A stretch of DNA of 64,000 bases from Halichondria panicea (lineage: Eukaryota > Porifera > Demospongiae > Suberitida > Halichondriidae), in NCBI RefSeq assembly GCF_963675165.1, contig NC_087382.1:3883963-3947962 (forward strand), read 5' to 3'. A program made the position numbers and the translations under genes. Positions 31,843 to 43,041 of this stretch are shown piece after piece; the stretch's first letter is position 1, and each line of letters begins with the position of its first letter. Below the pieces are notes generated by a model. That model was not told where the DNA came from. It did no database searches and saw nothing but the letters and a program-made list of their open reading frames with translations.

Positions 31843-32084
31843 ATAAAGACATTTCTCCTCCTAGCAACCTTTGCCTGCATCATTGGCCTGGGACTATCAG
31901 CTCCCAGCACTGCTCAGAATGAAATTGAAATACAAAACCTTCGTTCAATGCTCGAGAAAGTCACCAAGCAAGAGGACGATATTGACATTCAGAATATCGA
32001 CAATGTCGAGGGAGGTGTGGAGAATCTAGATTCTATCCTAGCTGAGATGCAAGAAATCCCGGATGATAAACATATTATCCAGTA
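31843..32084 (+). pseudogene. MKTFLLL-type gene without start codon or mature peptide
   Basis: Codons for KTFLLLATFACIIGLGLSAP through SILAEMQEIPDD are intact and in frame, but the ATG is ATA and the promoter is replaced by an (AAAAT)n run. A deletion joins the end of the pro-region straight to the old 3' flank (TATTATCCAGTAACATAG, as at 28370), removing the whole basic peptide. Confidence 0.85.
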
Positions 32085-33174
32085 ACATAGCTAATATTTA
32101 TAACCGTCACTAGAATGTGCCTAAAAACCACCAACGATCCATACCATGTGTATGCATGCTATCTTGTAAATGGTAACGTAGTTGTTATCTGACTCAAGTT
32201 GCGCTTGCGCTTGTGAAAATAGGACAATTCTCAATTTTGCAGGAGTATGGTGTTTTAAAAATTATGGGGAAGTTCTCATTTATAGAGGAGGAAATGGAGG
32301 GAAGAATATAGAATCATGGCATACAATTACAAACCCATCCTCAATATGATATGGCGTTGCACAGTCGAGGGCGGTGGCTAGGCTCAGTGCGCATGTCTGA
32401 AATAAGGGGAAAGGTCATCTCTGTTTCAGCTAATTATTGTAATGGCGAATGATCATCGTTAGAGAAAGCTCTTACAGTGAGCGTTTCGGGGAAGGGTTAG
32501 TACTTCATTCTCTACTACCATATATTCTTACTCCATTGGGAAATAATGAAAGTGTATGAAAATAATATAGTTTTATACTCTTTTACACATTCTAGGCCAA
32601 GAACAGGATGCCGCCCTTGTTATCAAGAGGTGCATGCTCAGTGCAATCGAAACTGCCAAAATGGCTGATCTCGTTGCATGATAGTGATGACTGATCCTGC
32701 ACAACAGCACAGTTGTATTGTCGCAAGCAAGGCAACATTGTATATTATTCCTCAGTGAACATAATAATTATAAGCAACCTGCACAACATAAACTTATTTC
32801 CCATTGACATTCGAAGTTCAGTTTGGAACGATTTCATTGATTATTTTATTGCTTTGTCGGCCTAGGACTCAGGGAGCTATTTACCCTGAGGCGAGCCATA
32901 TGCAATCAAGACGTCTTCCGCAAAACTTGAGTTTCAACAACATCTCTCCGCTATCAAGTTTGACATGCAGTAGGTTTATTGTTAGTTCCATCGTAGTTAC
33001 TAAAGAAGCATGCATACCGACTATTATAAGTATATTCCGGTACTAATACTGAGATGTTGAAGAGACTTACAAAATGTCGATACAATTATGCAAGACGAAA
33101 TCGATGGAGGTACAGAGACAGCTTCGATTTATTATTAAACTAATGGCAGACTATTGTCTCCATCACCGCCGGTC
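32085..33174. repeat. Segmental duplicate of 28369-29480
   Basis: Collinear with the DNA downstream of the 27792 gene, with small indels. It stops where a foldback element begins at 33175. Confidence 0.7.
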
Positions 33175-34752
33175 TATGGTGGGCCGTTTGTTTCAAAATT
33201 CAAATGTTACATTTTCATTCAGATCACAATACATTCATTCAAGATGTGCAATTTTCATTCAAGATGTGCAATTTTCATTAAAGAGCATTCAAGATTATTC
33301 ATTCAAGATTCAAGATTTTGATGGATGCATAAACATGCATAATTTCAGATGACTTTAGCCACACTTTGTGGTTTTATTGCATGGTGTAGTTGTTTTAATT
33401 AACAGGAAATGGGGTTCACAATAATCAACTCCCTCCCTCAGTAGTGGTAAGGTGATTCCCAAACCAGAAACATGACATTGATTGACGAAAATTAACAAGA
33501 GGTCAGGGGTTCGTTGCCGACCTCCGAGTTTTGAGCATTAAGCAAATGTAGCAGAGATGCTGAACTGATGAACTCTGACTCTAACCTATGACCTATGTAC
33601 TTAAACTTTGTATGTCATGTGATGTTTTGTAGACATGCGCACCAGAGTTCTGGCCATGTGCTTCTAAGATCAATCTGAATAAGAAGTGAACAGCTGAACT
33701 ATTCAACACAAAGGACATCTCTTAAATGTTGTGTTTTAATGACTGTATATATATGCATGCATGCATGCATATCTTGAATAATTATTGTCGACTTGAATGC
33801 ATTAAAATCTTGAATGACAATTGCAGGTCTTGAATGAATACTGTATATGCATCTTGAATGAATGTATTATAATCTGAATGAAAATGTAACATTTGAATTT
33901 TGAAACAAACGGCCCACCATAGCTGTTTGTTTCAAAATTCAAATGTTACATTTCATTCAGATTACAATACATTCATCCAAGATGCATACAGTATTCATTC
34001 AAGATGTGCAATTTTCATTCAAGATTTTTAACAATTCAACAGTACTTATTCATTCAAGATTTTGGTGCATTCAATAAAGATGCACTATTCATTCAAGATG
34101 TACAGCATTCAGATTACAATCATTCAAGATATGCATGCATATACAGTCATTAAAACAAGAGATGTCATTTGCTTCAAAACTCGGAAGTCGGCAATCGAAC
34201 CCACTTGACCTCTTGTTAATTTTCGTTTGGAACTACTCAATTAAAATTCTTGTATTTTTAATAATTATCAGTGACCTTGAACCTAGAATAATTTTCGTAC
34301 GTAAGTTTTATTTTCCTCGACTTTTTGACCCTCTCGAACCTCCTCTGGGGTAGTGGAGGATACATGTATATGCAGAGATATAATGGGTGCATATCTTCCT
34401 CTAAGGCGTATATGCATGGTTATAGATAAACGAAAGAGAGGCAGAGCGATAGTGAGAGAGCAGAGGAGGATCGTCAGGGTCAAAAGTATATAAAGCTGCT
34501 TCCGGAGGACTATAATTAAATCCCACTCAGCTAGCTCAGGAGATACTAGAAGTGTAGATTAGTGGATCAATTAAAATCCTTAGAGCAGAATTTGCACATC
34601 TTGAATCGAATGAATACTGAAGGCATCTTGAATGCAAAAAAATCTGAATGAAAATTGCACATCTTGAATGAATACTGTATGCATCTTGAATGAATGTATT
34701 GTAATCTGAATGAAATGTAACATTTGAATTTTGAAACAAACGGCCCACCATA
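33175..34752. mobile_element. Composite foldback element with TATGGTGGGCCG ends
   Basis: TATGGTGGGCCGTTTGTTTC begins at 33175. Its reverse complement ends at 33921 and again at 34752, and a further forward end starts at about 33923. Arms are rich in short repeats of CATTCAAGATG / CATCTTGAATG. Further inward, 33480-33545 is inverted at about 34165-34225 (AACAAGAGGTCA / TGACCTCTTGTT), so 33480-34350 is itself a large palindrome centred near 33917. It holds no conserved protein. The left junction falls inside DNA duplicated at 29480 that lacks it. Confidence 0.65.
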
Positions 34753-34760
34753 CACCATAT

Positions 34761-35640
34761 CTAATAGGATAAAAATATTTATAGGGAACCTATAACATTC
34801 ATGCATAATAATTGTCAGGAGGAAATTCAGGAGGAAATTCAAATATTTATATTTATAGGGAACCTATAACATTCATGCATACTGCATGTGCATAGGAGGA
34901 AGTGATTAGGTTAGGGTACAGTGTCTGGCTGCATGGCTATATAAATAAAGAAGCTCAAGTTAGGAAGGGAGCCTACACTGTCAGGAGGAAATTCAAATAT
35001 TTATAATCTAATAGGATAAAAATATTTATAGGGAACCTATAACATTCATGCATAATAATTGTCAGGAGGAAATTCAGGAGGAAATTCAAATATTTATATT
35101 TATAGGGAACCTATAACATTCATGCATACTGCATGTGCATAGGAGGAAGTGATTAGGTTAGGGTACAGTGTCTGGCTGCATGGCTATATAAATAAAGAAG
35201 CTCAAGTTAGGAAGGGAGCCTACACTGTCAGGAGGAAATTCAAATATTTATAATCTAATAGGATAAAAATATTTATAGGGAACCTATAACATTCATGCAT
35301 AATAATTGTCAGGAGGAAATTCAGGAGGAAATTCAAATATTTATATTTATAGGGAACCTATAACATTCATGCATACTGCATGTGCATAGGAGGAAGTGAT
35401 TAGGTTAGGGTACAGTGTCTGGCTGCATGGCTATATAAATAAAGAAGCTCAAGTTAGGAAGGGAGCCTACACTGTCAGGAGGAAATTCAAATATTTATAA
35501 TCTAATAGGATAAAAATATTTATAGGGAACCTATAACATTCATGCATACTGCATGTGCATAGGAGGAAGTGATTAGGTTAGGGTACAGTGTCTGGCTGCA
35601 TGGCTATAAATAAAGAAGCTCAAATTATTCGATAAGAGTG
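34761..35640. repeat. 247-bp tandem array carrying a TATA promoter
   Basis: Copies begin CTAATAGGATAAAAATATTT at 34761, 35008, 35255 and 35502. The first three look identical by eye; the fourth lacks about 73 bp and runs into the 35671 gene. Each unit contains GGCTATATAAATAAAGAAGC, the core promoter type of the MKAAIAL genes (TATA at about 34938, 35185 and 35432, then 35605 in copy four). Units also contain a doubled CAGGAGGAAATTCA and a repeated TATTTATAGGGAACCTATAA. Confidence 0.85.
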
Positions 35641-35670
35641 AAGCATCGTAGCAAGCAACGCTACACTGAG

Positions 35671-36507
35671 ATGTTGAAGATGAAGGCCGCCATTGCCCTA
35701 GTAGCACTGGTGTACCTCACAAGCAGCCTGGTGTGGGCTGCACCAAATGAAGAATCAATAGACATACAAAGGTTCAACGATGCTCTTGAGAATGCTCTCA
35801 GTCAAGAATCCTCACAAATACCACCCGATGGCACCAAGATCGATAATCAAGATGCGGTCGAACAAAATGACGATGATGATATAGACTTGCAGTCGCTAAT
35901 GGCAGCTGCTCAAGGTGATGATAATAATGATGATGAAAATATGAAAGCTCTGAGGTCGCTAATGGCGGCTGAGCAAAACGAAGAATCGGAGAATAAACTG
36001 GTTGCTAACAAACAAGAAGATGATGAAGATATGAAAGCTTTCAATTCGCTAATGGCTGCTGCACAAGATGGCGCTGATGACGATGAAAATGTACGTGCTC
36101 TAAAGTCGGTATTTGCAGCTACTCAAGAAGAGGATAGTGAAACACAGCTGGTTGGAAATAGTGAGGAAACTGCTAAAACTGCCTGGTGGCGTCGCAAACG
36201 TCACAGGCGTAGGAGGTCGAAGTCAGCTGCTTACTATAAACGATACTACAGTCGTTACTATAGTAACTATTACAGCAAGTATTACAGTCGTTACTACAGT
36301 AACTATTACAGCAAGTATTACAAGCGATACTATGCTAGGTACTACAGCAGGTATTACTCTCGCTACTACAATCGATACTACAGCAAAAAGTTGCAAGGAG
36401 CAAAATCGTACGGTAATTACGAATTTGGAGTGTTTAATCATGTGTACAGGTACATGAAGAGTCACTACCCCAGCATGTATCGCAAGTACTTGCACTACCG
36501 GGGATGA
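35671..36507 (+). CDS. Secreted Tyr/Arg-array precursor (MKAAIAL type)
   Basis: Single exon, 278 aa from the first ATG (35671, MLKMKAAIAL) or 275 from the second (35680), which matches the 25487 start. Signal peptide, then APNEESIDIQRFNDALENAL. The acidic region has four modules (LQSLMAAAQ, ALRSLMAAEQ, AFNSLMAAAQ, ALKSVFAATQ). The junction ETAKTAWWRRKRHRRRRSKS is followed by thirteen tetrapeptides (AAYY, KRYY, SRYY, SNYY, SKYY...) and the conserved tail LQGAKSYGNYEFGVFNHVYR to YRKYLHYRG. The G-to-E change in SYGNYEF is shared with the relics at 40770 and 42600. Ends in Gly. Transcription probably starts from the TATAAATA at 35605 in the last unit of the promoter array. Confidence 0.85.
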   Translation: MLKMKAAIALVALVYLTSSLVWAAPNEESIDIQRFNDALENALSQESSQIPPDGTKIDNQDAVEQNDDDDIDLQSLMAAAQGDDNNDDENMKALRSLMAAEQNEESENKLVANKQEDDEDMKAFNSLMAAAQDGADDDENVRALKSVFAATQEEDSETQLVGNSEETAKTAWWRRKRHRRRRSKSAAYYKRYYSRYYSNYYSKYYSRYYSNYYSKYYKRYYARYYSRYYSRYYNRYYSKKLQGAKSYGNYEFGVFNHVYRYMKSHYPSMYRKYLHYRG

Positions 36508-36999
36508 TTGAAAAAAGAACTCTGCATGAGACTTGTTATAGTGTAGTGGAGATGATAGTTAGAACAAACGTTTAGTATCAGTGAATATAATTATATTGAA
36601 CATCAATTTAGTCGCATATAGCTATAATGGAACATAATTATAGTTACGTCTACATCATGGCAATGTAATATGTGCATGAGAGTGAGTTATCTAACCACAA
36701 AGCACACACTGAGTATCTGTATGCCAGAGAGAAGACAGATGATCTTTTAAAAATAATTGCAAATGAGATAGATGGAATTGTTCATTATACACACATACTC
36801 ACAAGGCTGAAGCTCTACAAGCACACGCTTTCGTTTTGGTTAATCTGCATGTTTACTAAAGTTGCTTTATACCAATACAAACTCTAATTCGATTAGTATA
36901 ATAACAGTGCCCACACACAACACTGTAGCATTGAGGGGAGCTAGTCTATAATATATACTGAGACGACTGTATGTAGCTAACTATATACATCCTCAACAT

Positions 37000-37331
37000 T
37001 GAAGACATCATTGGCCTGGGGCGCTATCAGCTCCCAACACTACTCAGAATGAAATTGAAAACAAAACTATCGTTTAATGCTCGAGAAAGCCATCAAGCAA
37101 ATGGACAGACCCGATAACTTGCAAAATGTTGATATGTATGCAAGACAAAGTTGATGAAGGTATATTGAGGAGTCAATAATGTTCACACTACTCAGAATGA
37201 AATTGAAAACAAAACTATCGTTTAATGCTCGAGAAAGCCATCAAGCAAATGGACAGACCCGATAACTTGCAAAATGTCGATATGTATGCAAGACAAAGTT
37301 GATGAAGGTATATTGAGGAGTCAATAATGTT
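37000..37331 (+). pseudogene. Broken MKTFLLL-type gene with internal tandem duplication
   Basis: GAAGACATCATTGGCCTGGG shows loss of most signal-peptide codons. Fragments matching CTCAGAATGAAATTGAAA, TGCTCGAGAAAGCCA and TGCAAAATGTCGATATG follow. A 156-bp segment (from 37038) is repeated in tandem from 37194. A decayed promoter lies just upstream. It sits between the 35671 gene and the FReD pseudogene. Confidence 0.75.
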
Positions 37332-37684
37332 CTTAAGATACACGTTATACTCTTTCCATCAGCACAAGAGTATAATTTTTCAAGTGTGTTAAACAACATG
37401 GTGGTTGTTTGTATACTATCACTTTTCTCGTTCACAGACAAAAGACGTTAAAATCAAATGGCATTATGTTACATGTATGTATACACTATAACTATATCAT
37501 GCAGAGCAGTGTATTTTCTCAAAATAATCACTCAACTTATGGAGGTAGCTAAATTATATAAATTGTGAGACAGTTTTTTGGTGATAATTATACTATTGTA
37601 TAAAATCGTTTTTCACACAAATAATAGCTGTGAATACAATTTGCAAGGCATACAATCAAATAATCAATAGTCTAAGTCATTCTG

Positions 37685-38568
37685 TCACAGCTTTTCCTTC
37701 ATCTCAACGAAAGAGATGTTTAGAGCTGCTTTCATTTCATACTATCACATAGTATTAGAGTTTCCGTAAAACTGGACAAGACCACAACTAGCCCACCACC
37801 ACCCACTAGAATAAAGCTGTGCACAGTTACCAGTGCCATCGTATCTATCATTATCCCTGTGTTTAGTAGTGAACGTTTGAGGTCCACTACCACCATGATT
37901 GATATTCCTTGTAAGAGCATCAGGAGCATGTGTAACAGGAGACCATACAGCTTCCCCAATGTGGAGGGTGTAGTTTGTCTCCGGTCCATCGATCGTGAAC
38001 AAGCCGTAGGTCCAATGAAACTTGGTCCCGTTAGTAGCTGTCATATCGACCTCATTTCAACTTCTTTTTGTGTTAGACAACGCATCTCTTCTAAGCCGTA
38101 CCAACATTCCGCAAATCTGTTCTCATAATCTTTCCAGGTACGATCAAAATCAATTCGAGGAAAAACAGATAAATCTCTTCTAAAAGCAACCATCTAACCA
38201 CCATTGTGTGACTTCATATCACAACGAGCCAATCGGGAGTGACTGGATGTTTGGAATGGATCTATAGAAGCATCGCAGCTGCTTTGAACTTGGTACATGT
38301 CGGGGGGATGATAGTAGTCATGGTACACCTTTGAAAGCACTGTTCCCTATATATAATCATATCAGTACAATTATGACATTCAGCTACAACATAACAAATG
38401 CACATTCTGGAACTTACTGCACAGCAGTCATAGAATTTGGTGTCTCCACATTCTCTTCCGAAGGAGGCAGTTTCCTGAAGGAGATCGTGATGTCTTGCTT
38501 CACATCTTGTATTGGTGTGGAAACCTTGTGCCCCTAAAAGCACACTCAAGATTAGAGGTGCCTTTCAT
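37685..38568 (-). pseudogene. Broken copy of the fibrinogen-domain gene
   Basis: Both exons are recognisable: RCEARHHDLLQETASFGREC and FHWTYGLFTIDGPETNYTLH, then AQLYSSGWWWASCGLVQFYG. A deletion after ATGAAAGGCACC shifts the frame in the signal peptide. The WMVV strand carries a stop (GG-stop-MVA), and two further small deletions fall in the GFGDLE and MRIDLTA regions. It cannot encode the full domain. Confidence 0.85.
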
Positions 38569-40098
38569 TTTCAAGTTAAGATCCCAGAGATTTATTGTAT
38601 CAATTTGTTTTGAAAAAACATCACAGTAGATTTATATACTGCGGGAGTGCAAACCCTTATACCCATATAGGAATGAGCATCAAAGGAAAATCCGTAGATC
38701 TATACTACAAGAGTGCAAACCTCATACTCATTGGCCTCTGCTCACTGGGGAAATTATGCTATAGAGTACAAACCACATATCCCTAGGGTCTATGGATCAC
38801 AAGAAATGCTTGAAATAGTGACAGTGAGGGTGTTCTCATTGTAGCTATAAATCACGAGTAGGCCTATACAAGATATGAATACATTTTATTTGAGCTCACC
38901 TATACAATGCATTCTTCATCACACCTGTATGTGTGTAAGTAGAGCACATTCACATGATTATCTCAAGTTAGAAGTAGTGTAGTAGAATAACAATACTGAA
39001 ATGTAGTAACCTGGAGGGGACGACACAGGGCTCAGTGCGCATGTGTAATGAAATGCCTCGAATTAATGCCGCGTATTGTCTTGAAAAAACTGAAATGAGG
39101 GGAAGGATCGTCGTTAGAGAAAGCTGATACAAGGTTTTCACATTGAGATTAGGGGAAAGGTCGTCTTTAGAACAAGCTGTTTTAGCTCATTCTCCTATTC
39201 TAGCCTCTTGTCCCCCACAGGCTGAGGCCCAGGCTATATACTGCTTGCCATTGGGATAGGAAGATTTGTTGTGCAAAAGAAAAATCACATATAATTAGCC
39301 TCGATTCCAGGAGGCTAGTATATAGTGTGCCTGTTGTCAAATTTAAATGTGTGACAGACTGTATAGACATCAGATGATACGCATGCTACAGTTGTAACAT
39401 GACATTCGTCATAGTAGATCTTAGGTATTTAGTGAGGGAGCCTTAATTATTATAATAAATTACTCATGGTACTAATTAGTAATCATGACAGTGAGCTGCA
39501 TGCAGAGCTGCATGTGCACACATGCACTGTTACTATAACTATGGCTAATTGCAAAGTGTCTTGATCTGAAATCGAAACCACTTCTACATAGACCAAGAAT
39601 AATAAATATGTACTGTAATGAGATTACATTCTGCATGCCTGATTGATATATAATATTATTAAATGAGGGAGTCTGTATTATATACGGTGATATACTCGCA
39701 TGTGTAATCTACTCGTTATATCATTATTGCTAGATCTAGTTTTCATAACTGAAATGGCATGCATGCAGGGAGCCCTACTCAGCATCATACTATCAAATAC
39801 ATAAAAATAAAAACACATTCCTTACATTATGTTAAATAACTGTAGAAATGACATAAAATACGATGATGCATCTCATATAACATAATTTTATGTGTTTTTG
39901 CTGTGTACAAACCAATCTATAAATACGTGATACAGCTATCGACAGCTATCGATACGCTATGGAAGGCAATCTCGTAATTATGATTATAATTATAATTAAA
40001 TATTAAGTATTATAGCTAGCGAATAAGCAACACTCAATATAATTACCAATATATACGCACATGCAGTTGTGACATCTATTGGATATATGTAGTGCACC
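38569..40098. other. Intergenic; FReD flank duplicate and nothing else identified
   Basis: 38620-39000 matches the upstream flank of the intact FReD gene. 39296-39317 is a collapsed TAGCCTCG hairpin with no target duplication. 39000-39230 shares GGGGAAAGGTCGTC/GTTAGAGAAAGCTG motifs with 28680-28740 and 32400-32470. No gene seen. Confidence 0.5.
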
Positions 40099-40191
40099 CA
40101 GTGGCGTAGGAAGCAATTTCTCAATGGGGGGGGGCTCTAGTGTTTTGAATGGCAAAACTACGGCTATCTACATTGATATGTCACGCCACTG
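40099..40191. mobile_element. Short CAGTGGCG-ended element
   Basis: CAGTGGCGTAGGAAG at the left and TCACGCCACTG at the right form short inverted ends around 93 bp. They are related to the elements at 14100 and 51940, but no target duplication is visible. Confidence 0.5.
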
Positions 40192-40363
40192 GTACGTGAT
40201 GTGCGTAGTCGAAAGTATCGTTAAAAATGCCAGGAATGTACGAGTTTTATCGCTTGTAGGTATTGTCTCATTAACCATAATTATTTTAGATACACTTAGA
40301 AATTAACTTGAGGGAACTATCAGATTAGCCCAAGCTGCTTCGAATGCCACCACTAGTCAGTAA

Positions 40364-40500
40364 AGCTCGTTTATGGCAGACATGTTAACTTCTGGTACAA
40401 CTGATGCATGAAACTGATACAAACTCAGTGAAATGTATATTGCAGCTGGGAACACGAGCAACAAAAGTTTTCGGAGCATTATCAAAATCGCGAAACTAAA
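40364..40500 (+). pseudogene. W-family / long-polycation mosaic relic
   Basis: AAAGCTCGTTTATGGCAGAC and ACTTCTGGTAC match the same rearranged tract as 17450-17600, including AGTTTTCGGAGCATTATC. Confidence 0.6.
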
Positions 40501-40635
40501 AAAAGTTCTTGTATACACTGACTCAGCTTACTGCATAACAAACCATAAATGCACTTAATTGGCATGTTGAACTTTTTTCTACAAAATGATGGTTGTGGCT
40601 ATACTGTACAGTTATATTCTATAAAATAAATTATG

Positions 40636-40901
40636 ACAACTATACAGTAGTTACTATAGTAACAAGTATTACAAGGGATATTACAGCAGTTGATATTATG
40701 CTGCATGGATACTACAAAAACATTACTCTCGCTATAAAAATTATACTACAATCGATACTACAGCAAAAAGTTGCAAGGAGCAAATCGTACGGTAATTACG
40801 AATTTGGAGTGTTTAATCATGTGTACAGGTACATGAAGAGTCACTATCCCAGCATGTATCACTGCATGGTACGTGATGTGCGTAGTCGAAAGTATCGTTA
40901 A
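40636..40901 (+). pseudogene. Tyr/Arg-array gene, C-terminal relic
   Basis: Tetrapeptide codons (TACTATAGTAACAAGTATTA) decay into stops. Then AGTTGCAAGGAGCAAATCGT (one A lost) and codons for YEFGVFNHVYRYMKSHYPSM match the 35671 gene tail before the frame runs into unrelated DNA at about 40865. Confidence 0.75.
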
Positions 40902-41135
40902 AAATGCCAGGAATGTACGAGTTTTCTCGCTTGTAGGTATTGTCTCATTAACCATAATTATTTTAGATACACCTAGAAATTAACTTGAGGGAACTATCGG
41001 ATTAGCCCAAGCTGCTTCGAATGCCACCACTAGTCAGTAAACAATCATGAGCAGCATTCAGTTGAGACAGCTGTCACAAAGTGTGTATGTGCACTAAAGG
41101 AGGAAATGATTATATACAATGTTTGGCTGCATGGC

Positions 41136-41242
41136 TATAAATAAAGACGCTCAGGTTATTCGATATAAGTTAAGCATCCTACAAGAAAGAAACATACCGA
41201 CTATTACAATAAGGCACAACAGTTCTATAGTGCTACACTGAG
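41136..41242 (+). promoter_or_regulatory. Core promoter of the chimeric gene
   Basis: TGGCTGCATGGCTATAAATA ends at 41143. The same block precedes the 43042 gene (TATAAATA 42937-42944) and lies in the 247-bp array before 35671. The leader is about 75 nt. Confidence 0.7.
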
Positions 41243-41677
41243 ATGTTAAAGATGAAGGCCGCTATTGCCCTAGTAGCACTGGTCTCCCTCACAGGCAGCC
41301 TGGTGTGGGCCGCACCTAATGAAAAATCAATAGACATACAAAGGTTCAACGATGCTCTTGAGAATGCCCTCAGTCAAGAAGCCCCACAAATGCCACCCGA
41401 CGGCACCAAGATCGATAATCAAGATGCGATCGAACAAGATGACGATGATGATATAGACTTGCAGTCACTACTGGCAGCTGCTCAAAGTGATGATGATGAT
41501 TATGAAGATATGAAAGCTCTGAGATTACTAATGATGGCAGCTGAGCAAAATAAAGAATCAGACCTGAAATCTGGTACGGCTGCTCATGCTCAATGGAAGT
41601 GGTGGAAGAAACACCGAATCGGCCACAAAGTCTGGCGTGGTGTGAAGAAAGCTGCTCGTCATTGGATTGGCCGTTGA
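41243..41677 (+). CDS. Chimeric precursor: Tyr/Arg-family prepro with Trp-rich mature peptide
   Basis: Single exon, 144 aa, open throughout. Residues 1-107 are the MKAAIAL-family signal peptide and acidic region (APNEKSIDIQRFNDALENAL, QSLLAAAQSDDDDYEDMKAL). At about residue 108 the sequence switches to the W family: SGTAAHAQWKWWKKHRIGHK, continuing to R144 with Trp at 118, 120, 121, 131 and 141 and ending Trp-Ile-Gly-Arg. DNA after the switch, including the stop and 3' flank (GAGAAGTAGAGTAGACAGAA), matches the 13225 gene. The crossover lies within or just before CTGGTACGGCTGCTCATGCT, the conserved junction. The promoter and start are those of the 43042 gene. It looks functional: no stops, intact signal peptide, intact GR end. 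Confidence 0.9.
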   Translation: MLKMKAAIALVALVSLTGSLVWAAPNEKSIDIQRFNDALENALSQEAPQMPPDGTKIDNQDAIEQDDDDDIDLQSLLAAAQSDDDDYEDMKALRLLMMAAEQNKESDLKSGTAAHAQWKWWKKHRIGHKVWRGVKKAARHWIGR

Positions 41678-42137
41678 GGAACTGAGAAGTAGAGTAGACA
41701 GAAGTGAACTCAATTAGATTTGTGCGTATATATAGCATATCGATATACGTCTTGTGTTTGTTATATAGAGATTAAATTTAGGATTCGTATAAGCAAGTCT
41801 CCAAACAATGTTCAGGGAACTACAATAATTGACTTTTATGATGAAAGTGAAAGTTATTAACTTGACTTGCTCTACAAACTTGTAATACTTATAGTCTTAG
41901 TACTATATACATTGCCTATTAAAGGGAGGCAGTGCATGCCTTTTCAGAGTCTTCTTGCACTGCATGGTACTACCGTTGCGCCCCTTTAGGTCATAAAACT
42001 AGGATCACAATACGCCCTAATAAATTATGCTGAGAATAATCTTATATAGGTATCTAAAGAAATAATTGGCGAACACTGCATGGCATCACTGCAAACACTG
42101 GGGCATGATCTAACTTGATATGGAAAACTTTAAGATG

Positions 42138-42300
42138 GAGGTGACGAAAATACGAAAGCTCGTTTATGGCAGACATGCTAACTTCTGGTACGACTGATGC
42201 ATGAAACTGATACATGAAATGTATATTGCAGCTGGGAACACGAGCAACAAAAGTTTTTGGAGTATTATCAAAATCGCGAAACTAAAAAAAGTTCTTGTAT
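42138..42300 (+). pseudogene. W-family / long-polycation mosaic relic
   Basis: GACGAAAATACGAAAGCTCG matches the W pro-region; TTTTTGGAGTATTATCAAAA matches the 18886-type codons. Collinear with 17437-17610. Confidence 0.65.
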
Positions 42301-42418
42301 ACACTGACTCAGCTTACTGCATAACAAACCATAAATGTACTTAATTGGCATGTTGAACTTTTTTCTACAAAATGATGATTGTGGCTATACTGTACAGTTA
42401 TATTCTATAAAATAAATT

Positions 42419-42700
42419 ATGACAACTATACAGTAGTAGTTACTACAGTAACTATTACAGCAAGTATTACAAGGGATATTACAGCAGTTGATATTTTATG
42501 CTGCATGGATACTACAAAAATATTACTCTCGCTATAAAAATTATACTACAATCGATACTACAGCAAAAAGTTGCAAGGAGCAAAATCGTACGGTAATTAC
42601 GAATTTGGAGTGTTCAATCATGTGTACAGGTACATGAAGAGTCACTACCCCAGCATGTATCACTGCAAGGTACGTGATGTGCGTAGTCGAAAGTATCGTT
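42419..42700 (+). pseudogene. Tyr/Arg-array gene, C-terminal relic
   Basis: Second copy of the 40636 relic, slightly less decayed: AACTATTACAGCAAGTATTA, then GCAAAATCGTACGGTAATTA and codons for EFGVFNHVYRYMKSHYPSMY before the break at about 42665. Confidence 0.75.
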
Positions 42701-43041
42701 AAAAATGCCAGGAATGTACGAGTTTTCTCGCTTGTAGGTATTGTCTCATTAACCATAATTATTTTAGATACACCTAGAAATTAACTTGAGGGAACTATCG
42801 GATTAGCCCAAGCTGCTTCGAATGCCACCACTAGTCAGTAAACAATCATGAGCAGCATTCAGTTGAGACAGCTGTCACAAAGTGTGTATGTGCACTAAAG
42901 GAGGAAATGATTATATACAATGTTTGGCTGCATGGCTATAAATAAAGACGCTCAGGTTATTCGATAAGTTAAGCATCCTACAAGAAAGAAACATACTGAC
43001 TATTACAATAAGGCACAACAGTTCTATAGTGCTACACTGAG

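Noticed and set aside
34761-35640. CRISPR-like interpretation of the 247-bp repeats
   Set aside because: Units are contiguous with no variable spacers, and the genome is eukaryotic.
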